A stretch of 64,000 bases of DNA. Origin: Otatea glauca (lineage: Eukaryota > Streptophyta > Magnoliopsida > Poales > Poaceae). Below, piece by piece: positions 1 to 9,219 of this stretch (its first letter is position 1; every line of letters starts with the position of its first letter). The stretch is taken from positions 20,669,336 through 20,733,335 of the forward strand of contig CM070722.1 of assembly GCA_036346275.1 (NCBI GenBank). Direction: 5' to 3'. The notes under the pieces were generated by a model that had not been told where the DNA came from, made no database searches, and worked only from the letters and a program-made list of their open reading frames with translations. A program made the translations under genes and the position numbers.

Positions 1-885
1 CTTCTTCTTCCCCCTGTTTTTCTTGTGCCTCTTTCTTTCGAGATTGCCAGTATCTTATGAGCACTCTCGAGAAGTTTGTTGGAGGCAAGAAGAAGCTCAA
101 TCTTATTCTAGACCAATCCAAGATTAGTAGATTCAATCAAGGTCTAGGATTTGATCCTTGAGCACGCCGGCGCATCCTCCCACCATTGTGCCCGGCTCCA
201 AGAGTGGTGAGATTGTGGTAGCTACAGAGTGAGTACCACCGTGTTTAGGTCTCTGGGGTTGTCCATAGGACTTGACCGTAAGGGTGTTACTCTTGTTGCT
301 TCTGCCTCTAGCAAGGCGAAGTACACATGCACCTTCAGTAAAAAGGATGGTCACCTAGTAGATTTCTGCTTCAGGAGCGCCAAGATCACTCGGCGTGAGC
401 GTGTTGCTGCTCTTAGGGGTATTTAGGGTCATCCCCAGACTTTGAGTGCTCCTAAGGCACACACTGCTTCTAGACAGGTTAGAGAGTCGCCTGTTCTTGG
501 GCAGCATCCAGGACTCGGTTTTCATGCTAGTTCTTTGAGTTTTATTCCTGGAGCTGTTCGTAGTCAGTCTTTCCGCCGTCCTCTTGATATTCCTCGTTTT
601 TCTCATCGAGGTACATATTAGCGGCGTGATGTGTTTTCTGGTAGGAGTTTTAGGCAGCTTCACTGGGGTGGTTCGGCTTTTGCACCACGGCATGCCAACC
701 CAGTTTCACCTCCTAGATCATCTACTAGAGTTGCTACTGATCTTATTAGGGTTAAACGTCAGAGAGACACTCGAGTCCAGTCTTCTTCTGTGACTGGTAC
801 TCTGAGGTGTCATATGGTTCACTATTGGGTTCCTAAGTCTTCACTCTATCCTAGTACTGAGTCATCTTTCTCTCTTGTGTCTTGA
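1..885 (+). pseudogene. gag: Gag C-terminal part of Sirevirus A (broken)
   Basis: This encodes the tail of a Sirevirus Gag, the structural protein of the virus-like particle. It includes a conserved stretch with LEKFVGGKKKLNLILDQSKI (from about 67), then a second zinc knuckle at 328-369. The knuckle should be CX2CX4HX4C, but its second Cys is Ser here (CTFS...H...C), so zinc binding is probably lost. The reading frame is interrupted by stops (for example at 424-426) and by small indels, including one near 175 where C has extra bases. The final stretch (about 631-885) is open and ends at TGA 883-885. Protease continues in the +1 frame at exactly that point, as also happens in element C. Confidence 0.85.
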
Positions 886-1405
886 TCAGGTTCATCGGAT
901 GGGGAAGAGAGATGTTTGGATTGTCGACTTCGGTTGTTCTCGTCATATGACTGGAGATTCTCGATGGTTCTCTTCCCTAGTCGAAGCCCCCGGTGATGAG
1001 TTAATCAATTTCGGGGATGCTTCTTCTCGTAGCTATAGGGTCTGGAGTTGCGATGCACATAGGATCATAGAGACCTGTGAAGCGACCTTTGATGAGGCTA
1101 GCCCAGGAGCTAGACCTGATATTTCAGGCTCTTCTTCTTCTTCCGAGACCATCTTTGTAGAGGATGAGGATGATGGAGATGATGGTGTTCCACCTGATCC
1201 AGTCCCCTCTACACCTGAGGTGCCTCCTGTTTCCATTTCTGCACCTCAGGAAGGCCAGCCCTTGCCTTCTAACTCTCATTCAGCTAGTGGCTCTACTCCT
1301 GCCTCTTCTGTGCATGAGGTAGAGGCCACTTCTGCTTCTGGACCTCCCCATCATATTCAGCGTTCTCATCCACCTGATCAGATCATCGGCGATCTATTTG
1401 AGTGA
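886..1405 (+). pseudogene. pol: Protease stub fused in frame to integrase tail (Sirevirus A)
   Basis: The open frame begins with the copia aspartic protease signature VWIVDFGCSRHMTGD at about 914-958. The catalytic triad reads DFG (926-934), whereas DSG is found in sister copy C. After GDASS the frame passes directly into SRSYRVWSCDAHRIIET, which in C lies at the C-terminal end of integrase about 1.07 kb later. The zinc-binding domain and the whole DDE catalytic core of integrase are therefore missing, yet the frame is kept. A Ser/Pro-rich linker follows. The frame ends at TGA 1403-1405, where C has CGA. This is a deletion derivative and cannot make a working protease or integrase. Confidence 0.88.
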
Positions 1406-3006
1406 GTCACTCGCTCAAAATCAAGTTTGTCCAGTTTTCGCCTTCACTCTGCCTTTGTTGCCTCGTTTGAGCCGAAGGATGTGACTCATGCATTATCTGA
1501 CGAGTCTTGGACTAATGCTATGCATGAGGAACTTGAAAACTTCGAGAGGAACAAAGTCTGGCAGCTTATAGAACGTCCATCTGGTCATAATGTCATTGGG
1601 ACCAAGTGGGTGTTCAAAAACAAGTAGAGTGAGGATGGGGTTGTCATTCGCAACAAGGCTAGACTAGTTGCACAGGGCTTTTCTCAGGTTGAGGGTCTTG
1701 ACTTTGAGGAGACCTTTGCCCCTGTAGCTAGGCTAGAGGCTATCCGAATCCTGCTTGCATTTTCTGCAGCCAAAGGTTTCAAGCTTTATCAAATAGATGT
1801 CAAGAGTGCATTCCTCAATGGCTATATTGAGGAAGAGGTTTATGTTAAGCAACCTCAAGGATTCGACAACCCCAAGTTTCCGAGTCATGTATACAAGCTT
1901 TCCAAAGCTCTGTATGAACTCAAGCAGGCCCCCAGAGCATGGTATGAGAGGCTCAAGTCTTATCTTCTCAGTTATGACTTTAAAATGGGCATAGTAGACA
2001 ATACTCTGTTCATCGGACACCATGAGTCTCATTTTCTTCTCGTCTAGATTTATGTGGATGATATCATTTTTGGTGGCTCATCTCATTCGCTTGTGTCTCA
2101 GTTTTCTGAGGTGATGAGCACAGAGTTTGAGATGAGTATGATGGGCGAGTTGAGCTAATTTCTTGGATTCCAAATCAAGCAGACTCGGGAGGGTACTTTC
2201 TTGCATCAAGGCAAGTATACCCGTGACCTCATGAGGCGCTTCGATATGTCTGATGGGAAGCCAGTGATGACTCCTATGGCCACCACTGCTGTCCTCGAGC
2301 CCGATGAGGATGGTGAGCCTGCTGATCAAAAAGAGTTTCGGAGCATGATCGGCTCCTCTGTACCTCACCGCTCGAGGCCGAGATACATTTATTTGTGTGT
2401 GTGCAGGCGCCGATTTCAAGCTTCTCCTCGCGCCTCTCACCGCCAAAGCGGTCAAGCGCATCTTCAGGTACCTTCGTGCTACCACTGATTATGGTATTTG
2501 GTACTCATCTTCTTCTTGTCTATCTCTTAGAGCCTTTTCTGATGCCGACTTTGCTGGCTATAGGATAGATAGGAAGAGCACTTCTGGCACTTGCCAATTC
2601 ATTGGCACTTCTCTTGTTTCTTGGTCATCTAGGAAGCGATGCAGGGTTGCACACCCACGGCGAGGCCGAGTATGTTGTCTTTGCAGCGATTCTTTGTCAG
2701 AGCTGTGTGCTCTAGATGTGATCGACCATACGGGACTATGGGTTAGAGATAGAGAGTGTGCCAATCTTCTATGATAACACTTCTGCTATTTGCATTGCTA
2801 AAAACCCAGTGCAACATTCCCGGACCAAGCACATTGATATTAGATATCACTTTCTTAGAGACCATGTGGAGAAAGGAGATATCGCACTTCAGTTCGTAGA
2901 GAGTGATCTTCAGTTAGCCGATATCTTCACCAAGCCTTTGGATAGCTCTAGATTTGTTGTCTTGAGGAGTGAGCTTGGAGTCGTGAGCCCTTACGGCCTC
3001 TCGTGA
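1406..3006 (+). pseudogene. pol: Reverse transcriptase and RNase H of Sirevirus A (broken)
   Basis: The RT core is recognisable: SFVASFEPKDVTHAL..., GTKWVFKNK, ARLVAQGFSQVEGLDFEETFAPVARLEAIR, DVKSAFLNGYIEEEVYV, and the active site YVDD at 2051-2062. RNase H follows with DADFAGYRIDRKSTSGTCQF (about 2539-2600) and the C-terminal block HSRTKHIDIRYHFLRDHVEKGDI...LADIFTKPLD. In-frame stops occur at 1625-1627, 2045-2047 and 2156-2158, and frameshifts lie around 2360-2400 and 2630-2760. The first two stops are TAG where C has CAG. The catalytic residues survive but the gene cannot be read through. The terminal part is the section that C has lost. Confidence 0.9.
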
Positions 3007-4848
3007 GGGGGAGCTGGTTTGTATATTTTGTATTATATGTTTTCTTCCAGCTTTTCTTTTCTTTGTGTTTCTTCTGGGTGACTTTAGGCTTGTTTTCTTG
3101 AGTTGAGTTCACTCACTTAGACTTCTGGCATGCCTTGCATGGACCTCTTATCTTGTGCTTTAGGTTGCTATCATGCGTGATTAGTGTTCTCTCTTCTCTC
3201 TAGGTTGAGTTCCCTCACAGCCTTATAAGTCTAGTAGGTATTGGGCCTCCAGGTAGACAGGTGCATGTGCACTCCTTAGTTGGGATCTAGAGTCACTTCC
3301 TATGTCAGTCTCTGGGAAGATAAGAGCGAGTCCGAGCCAGAGTGAGTCTCTTCTATCTTATCTATGCTCAATAGCCATCCAGTTTTGCAGTTTCTCGACT
3401 TCTTCTCCTCATTCTATTTTTCTGGTTATTATTGAGTTCATTCGGGTTTTCTTTATGCCTGATCTTGATAATAACTCAACTTTAACCAGATTTGAGCTTA
3501 AAATTGATTCATTTGTTGAGGGGGAGTTTGGGAATCTGTTCGTGCATTGCATATAGACTGCATTTCCTGTTTAATGAGCTTTGTCTATTATGCAATTGAT
3601 TTCTTCTTCATGATATACACCATGCTACATCATATGGAGGAAATCACTAGCTTAGATATGTCCAAGTTCATTTAACTTGCTAAGCTAAAAAAAATGAAAT
3701 AAGCCTTAAATGAAAAACTTGATGAAACTTGTTGCTTTTACTTGCTAGGTTTCTTCTCTAGAGGTTTGTGCCATAATTTGAGAAATTTTGGAGTTCTCTA
3801 GAGTCCCTATAGCAACTTGGGTGAAACTAGTTTGATCCATGCTAGAGTCCTTCAATTGCTCATAAATCATTGTGCTAAAAATGAAAATTAAACAAAATTG
3901 ATTCTTCTTGTGCACATACGACTCAACACCTTGTATTCACAAGACCTCTTCCCATTGCACTTAGGATGAACTTGGAATACATCGTGTTTGACCTAGACCA
4001 TCCTCTTAAGAGTTCATCTTGAGATGGTCGCATACGGCTTGAGTCAATTGGTTGTCAAAAGAAAATGCAAATAAATTAAAAAACAAAGACAAATGTGGGT
4101 AAAGAATGCAAATAATGTCAAACATTTGCGCCCCGCTATGTCTTGTATGATGATAAATCAAAATTTGCATTAAATGATAAATGAGCCCGAAGGACCTTGT
4201 ATGCTCTTCTATATTCCCCAAAGTGTTGAGTAGGTTGAACTCTAGGTTTTCCTTTTGATCCTTAGAGTGGCTATTCTTCTATTTTTGAAACTAAAGCTAA
4301 GTGTTGCACTTGTCAAATCTTGCTAAAAATGAAATATTCAAAACTAAGCTCGTATTTGCACTTGGACATGTCTTAGACTAGTATAATCTAAAAATTGACT
4401 AGTTTGGTGTCATATCTTGTCATTGTGATCAATTGGATAATCTTCAAAGCTCCCTTAGGTTGCATTTCATGCATACATAAAAAGAGGGAGAAAATTCCAT
4501 TTTGATGCCTATATTGCCAAAAGGGGGAGAAAATGTAGAAAAGGCATCATTAAAAAAAAAGATAAAAATGTGAACGCTTGTTGGTTCTTATGATCTTTGT
4601 AAATCTTTGCTATTTCTTATGGATCATAATCACATTTGGCACTTATGATTGATTTTTAGAGCTTTTGTGGAAAACTTGCTTTTTTCATGGTCTTGCTCTA
4701 AATTCTTTCTGCCAACTTGGTCATGATTTTATAACTTTTTCTCTGGACCAAGTTGGGCTTTGCAATCAAATTGCTTTCTTCTTCTCTCATTCAAACTCAA
4801 ATTTATGCCTTTTGTGTGGTTTGTCAATATACTCATCAAGGGGGAGAT
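3007..4848 (+). other. 3' non-coding region of Sirevirus A with multiple polypurine tracts
   Basis: About 1.8 kb separates the RNase H stop from the 3' LTR and holds no convincing ORF; an env-like gene is not visible. Near-identical polypurine tracts recur: GAGGGGGAG at 3005-3013, GAGGGGGAG at 3518-3526, AAAGAGGGAG near 4481, AAGGGGGAGA at 4521-4530, and the one adjoining the LTR at 4836-4847. Multiplied polypurine tracts are a described Sirevirus feature. The one next to the LTR should prime plus-strand DNA synthesis; the others may be relics or extra priming sites. The region aligns with 51.7-53.5 kb of element C. Confidence 0.8.
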
Positions 4849-5424
4849 TGAAGGACCATGTGGAGGTCCATCCATGTTTGTGATGAGTATTTGACTTTAT
4901 TTGAGCAAGGTGTGCTCAAGTTTCAAGCAATTTGAGTTGTCTCTGCCAGGAGTGGCAGTATCGGCCGTATGGGTGCGGTAGTGATGAGTTCGATGGTTTA
5001 TTGCATATCATTGTGGGATTGCTATGTGATGTGTTTCCTTGTCTTTGATGGTTGCAGGGCGACGGTGCTAGGTCATGGTGAGGCGGAGGATGACCGGGAC
5101 TAAGCGAGGAGCGTCGGAGGTCCAGACGGTTGGGAGATCGCCGAAAGATGATCGGAGACGGAGTCCGGGCAAGTCAAGAAGACAAGGAAAGGAGATGATG
5201 CTAGCTAGATGCCGCGTGGATCAATGAGGGCCGTCGGATTTAGGTCTAATTGATAGGTAGCGGGTCTAGGTAGTATGCTTTGAAAACCGTGCAAGAAAAC
5301 TCGGTATGTGTGTGGGTTTTGGGTTAGCCCTTGCATGGCTGTGTGTGTGGGTTAATCCTAGCCCTTAGATGAGTGCTCTAGGGTTGAGGGACTCATCCAA
5401 GGGTGGTAGGTGGCCCAAGAGTAG

Positions 5425-5433
5425 TATAAATAG
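5425..5433 (+). promoter_or_regulatory. TATA box of Sirevirus A LTR
   Basis: TATAAATAG lies about 580 bp into the LTR. It is kept at the matching place in solo LTR B (43042-43050) and in both LTRs of C (45421-45429 and 54106-54114), followed each time by GGGTGGAGGG. This is where RNA polymerase II initiation would set the U3/R boundary. Activity is inferred from conservation and position only. Confidence 0.65.
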
Positions 5434-5570
5434 GGGTGGAGGGGTAGCCTCCTCCCCTTGAATGTTTTGAAGTTTTTGATGCTCCTTTGAGCTTTGCCCA
5501 CATGAATGTGAGGCTTTGTAACCTCTCCTTCCAGAAATGAAATGTTTCCTCAAATCATTTCTTTTCTTTG

Positions 5571-5690
5571 TGCATTTACATTACGCATTTAAATTACGCA
5601 ATTTACATTATGCACTTAAATTCCGCAATTAAATTCAGCACTTACATTCTTGCAATTTACATTTATGTAATTTGGATTTGCCTCCCCTCC
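5571..5690 (+). repeat. Degenerate A/T-rich short repeat inside LTR
   Basis: Short units of the type CGCAATTTA and GCATTTACATT recur roughly every 10-12 bases in this stretch, 140-260 bp downstream of the TATA box. The same block is present in solo LTR B (about 43180-43280), in C's 5' LTR (about 45545-45660) and in C's 3' LTR (about 54235-54345), with variable unit number. It lies in the probable R/U5 leader. Function is unknown. Confidence 0.6.
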
Positions 5691-6515
5691 TTCTAAATGC
5701 TGTTCTTCTAGGATGTATTAAGGGTGTTCATTTGGTTTTACATCTTTCTTACACCCTTGGATAGACTAGAGATCAAGTTTTTTATCAATTTGCAAATCTG
5801 TCCAGAACTTGTTCTTCACGCAGCAGTCCGTATTTGATTTTTTGAAACATATATAAAAATCATTTTTAAGTGATTCTTTTTGGATAAGATGCAGGACTCA
5901 CATATACATCTGTATAAAAATTTTGAGTCCACTGGTTGCACCGTTTGACAGCTATGAAGTAAAAACCGAGCCTCAAACTTTCTGGTCGAAGTTCCAGAAC
6001 TTCTGTATTGTTTGATTTTTCATTCTTATTATACAAAGCTTTCTGAGGTGATTTTTGGTGGAGTGTTTCACGACTCTACTGCTCACAGGGACACAAATTC
6101 CCAAAAATTTTAGAGTAATAGAAACGCACCATCCACCTGTTCCAACTGAGGACAATTTTTGAAAATCTGCTTTAACTTTTCTGAAAAGAGACTTTGGTAT
6201 TTTAGCTTTATCTCTTTTAGAAAAGAAGTCTTTTGAATTGATTCCTCTTTTGTTTGGACACTTGACAACCAGGATTGTGATTAAAAAAACCCCTCATATG
6301 ATTCATGGTTCTTATCCATGCAAGCTAGGGGTACACATAGTTGTCTAATTGTTCTGGGTTTTGGAGGGTGTGCGAATATGAGAAGCACTAGTTTGAACGA
6401 AAATATTTGGGTGCTTTAGATTTTTATTGCAAGAGTGTTTGGAGTACTTTGAGTGGGGAAAATTTTATTTGGGATCATTCACCCCCCCCCCTCTGATTGC
6501 CATTTCGATCTTTAA

Positions 6516-7094
6516 ACAAGACAGGCAACAAAGAGGTGTTTGCTGAACTTGACACCAGTCCACAAGGAACTGTGATATTTGGTGATGGATTAGTGATTGA
6601 GATTTGTAGACGAGAACACCGGGTTCTAACAGATGTGTATTATCTGCTAAGGCTTAAGAGCAACATAATGAGTCTTGGACAACTTGAGGAAAATGGGTGC
6701 AAAGTGGTGATAGCTAATGGATATTTGAGCCTTTTCGACAGACAAACAAGACTGCTAGCCAAGGTTGAACAAGCCCGAAATAGATTGTATCTCATAAAGT
6801 AGAACCTGACCGAGCTAGTGTGTTTATTGGCATGACGAGGAGATGATGCCTGGCTATGGCACGCAACATATGGGCATTTGAATTTCCAAGCTCTCCATAA
6901 CCTGTCTCAGAGTAAGATGGTGAAAGGATTGCCAATATTAAAGCATACAGAGCAGCTATGCGAAGCTTACATGGCTGGGAAGCAACTGCTAGGGAACGGG
7001 TAGGCTACTCTAGCGAAAAACAAAATTTTCTACCATGTAACCAAGGAACCATTGGAAGTTATAGATCACAGAATTACCACAAGACACGCAGACC
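6516..7094 (+). pseudogene. pol: Protease C-terminus and pre-integrase domain of element D
   Basis: It encodes TGNKEVFAELDTS...GTVIFGDG...EHRVLTDVYYLLRLKSNIMSLGQLEENGCKV...LLAKVEQARNRLYLI, the copia stretch joining protease to the GAG_pre-integrase domain. After a stop near 6802 another frame continues with DDAWLWHATYGHLNFQALHNLSQSKMVKGLP, the His-His part of the HHCC zinc-binding region. The catalytic protease triad is missing because A inserted upstream. Several stops follow. The piece is cut at 7094 by the BARE-like solo LTR. Confidence 0.82.
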
Positions 7095-8487
7095 TGTAGC
7101 GGAAGTAGAGTCGATGTAGCGCGTTGATGCAGATGTAGTCATACTAACCTCGCGCCTCTCCAACAGCTCCTTGTGACTGCCGCAGGTTGCGGATCATCTT
7201 AGCGTTGAAGCTTCACAGCAACGCCTCCAAGGTATCCACACGTACGGAGCAAGAACACCACGCGCTGGAGTGCTAGCATCGCCAGCGCAGTTTTGAACGA
7301 AGGAGGGGTGGTGGCTAGGGTTTCAGGAATTCTGAATTCCTAATATGTCTCTCCATGTGTGTCTCTCTCACCGCAAAGCCACCACCTCCTCCCTTTATAT
7401 AGAAGTCCCATAACGGGTTTCAACCCTTTAAGCCCATTAGGAACTCTAAGCCCATTACAACTTGGATCCTTATCCGAATTGGTTACAGCCCCTTAAGCGT
7501 GCGACCCTATAGGTTCACGTGTACTCAGACATGGCTGGAGCACCCCTATCAATTGTTGAGTACTCCTACTCGACCATCAGGTATTCCTACTCGATCATTG
7601 AGTATTCCTAATCGAATATCGAGCATTCGACCAATAGTCGATAGCGGCCCCTAGCAAGACTTACCGACACCTGAGTACATGTAAAGATCAGATGAACTTC
7701 AACGATGTCCTATATGCATTTCCTTTTGCCTCACGATATTGGTCAAACCCAAGGCGAGTTGTTGTCACCCTTATTTGGATGGCTTGGCCACATTTCTCGA
7801 TGCCGTGACTCGGATTCCCTGAATACATCGAGTTAACTCTTTAACTTGATGACTCGAGTAACTCTTTACTCGAGTAGCATGGTCATGCATTTATGGAATC
7901 CGACCACTTGAGAGGCCTAGACATATCTCTCCCTTTGTATGGAGGGGCAAATCCTATCTTGATCGACCATGCCTCGCAGCATGTTTCGTGATAAACCCGA
8001 AAGCCATCTTTATAACTACCCAATTACGGAGTAGCGTTTGACGACACCTAAGTAAGCCATTAGGCATCTTGAGAACATGCGACAATCTCAAGTCGAAGGA
8101 TATAGCAAACACATCATATATGAGACGAACTGATGACATGAAATAAAACAACGTTCTCGCAGTGTCTCATAATGGGTCGATGTCCAACACCATGTTCTCT
8201 AACATGTGTCCATATTATTGGTTTGATATCTCTATATCTATGACCCGTGAAACACGGTCATCGACCAATACATATACTAGTCTACTCGCATGTGTCCTCG
8301 TATGATTATCGACTAGGGACCCCTTTTTAGAATGAACATCATAAAGATGAATACAGAGTTTCACAAACAAGTCACGCACTTTGTTAATCCATATCCATGA
8401 TGTTATTCAAAGAACAATCTCATAGTTCATGAACATTTATGGAAATATAATCATCTCTATGATTGCCTCTAGGCCATAGTTCCAACA
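7095..8487 (-). repeat. Solo LTR of an Angela/BARE-like copia element
   Basis: Read on the minus strand, the segment starts TGTTGGAACTATGGCCTAGAGGCAAT (in part) and ends CGCTACA. This is the characteristic start and end of the Angela/BARE LTR family, as I recall it. Length is about 1393 bp. A minus-strand TATATAAAGG-type box lies at about 7394-7403. No internal coding sequence accompanies it, so it is a solo LTR, presumably from LTR-LTR recombination. The flanking 5-mers do not match at the canonical TG...CA ends; GTAGC occurs at both edges (7096-7100 and 8488-8492), which leaves the target duplication ambiguous. It splits element D. Confidence 0.8.
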
Positions 8488-9219
8488 GTAGCATTTCATG
8501 TCCTTCCCTCATAGAGCCCAGTACTGAGCGGAGGCTCCTTTGGAACTTGTTCATGCCGATCTTTGTGGCCCAATCTCACCAGCAACCCCTCGAGGTAATC
8601 ATTATTTTTTATTATTGGTTGATGATTATTCAAGATACATGTGAGTTGTGCTGATCAAGACCAAAAAAAAGCACTTATGGCATTCAAGAAAATCAAGCCT
8701 GGAGCCGAAATGGAAGTGAGCTATATACTGAAGGCTTTGACGACAGACCATGGAGGTGAATTCCTCTCTAGTGAATTCACCAAGTATTGTGAGGAGCTAG
8801 GAGTGAAGAGGTTCCTCACCGCACGGTACATGCCATAGCAGAATGGTGTGGCCGAGAGGAGGAACCAGACTATTATCGCCATTGCACGCAGCTTGCTTAA
8901 GAAAAAGAAAGTACCAGGGAAATTTTGGGGAGAAGTTGTTACAACGGCTGTGTATCTTCTCAACCAGGCTCCAACAAAGAGAGTTGAAGGGATGACACCA
9001 TATGTGGCCTGGTACAAGAAAAAGCCGAAGGTACATCATCTTCGCACTTTCGGCTGTGTTGCTCATGTGAAAATTGTGAAGCCACACCTCAAGAAGTTAG
9101 AAGATAGGAGCCCTCCTATGGTGTTCCTAGGCTATGAATTGGGGTCGAAAGCCTATCTGTTTTTTGACCCGAAATCAGAGAAACTGCATGTGAGTAGGGA
9201 TGTATTATTTGAGGAATAG
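8488..9219 (+). pseudogene. pol: Integrase of element D (broken)
   Basis: The rve core is readable: PLELVHADLCGPISPATPRG (first catalytic Asp), LLVDDYSRYM, then KALTTDHGGEFLSSEFTKYCEELGVKRFLTARYMP (second Asp), and after a TAG at 8836-8838 QNGVAERRNQTIIAIARSLLKKKKVPGKFWGE (catalytic Glu). The C-terminal domain HHLRTFGCVAHVKIVKPHLKKLEDRSPPMVFLGYE...HVSRDVLFEE follows. The frame begins just after the solo LTR, with at least one frameshift near 8640. All three D,D,E residues are present; the defects are stops and frameshifts. It would have catalysed insertion of the element's cDNA. Confidence 0.88.

Larger units (their letters stand above)
1..6515 (+). mobile_element. Sirevirus 'A' (Ty1/copia, SIRE/Maximus type), 3' portion
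   Basis: The order seen is gag C-terminus, protease stub, integrase tail, RT, RNase H, a long 3' non-coding region with several polypurine tracts, and a 1.67-kb LTR. The 5' half lies left of the window. The element is closely related to element C at 45203-55171: long stretches align almost base for base. The downstream flank (from 6516) is protease sequence of an unrelated copia element, so A inserted into that element. A Gag of this type, the long 3' region and multiple polypurine tracts are known Sirevirus traits; the lineage name is inference from these and from protein similarity recalled from memory. Confidence 0.9.
4849..6515 (+). repeat. 3' LTR of Sirevirus A
   Basis: It begins TGAAGGACCATGTGGAGG directly after a polypurine tract and ends around GCCATTTCGATCTTT(A). 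The same start and end are found in solo LTR B (42432-44076) and in element C (53496-55171). Length is about 1667 bp. It contains TATAAATAG near 5425 and a pyrimidine-rich CACCCCCCCCC tract just before the end, shared by all related LTRs here. The last bases read AA rather than the expected CA, so the right boundary is uncertain by two bases. The 5' target duplication is outside the window. Confidence 0.88.

Noticed and set aside
3302..3556. 84-residue frame between RNase H and LTR of A as a possible env-like gene
   Set aside because: Short, not conserved in frame in element C, and hydrophobic only because of T-rich sequence.
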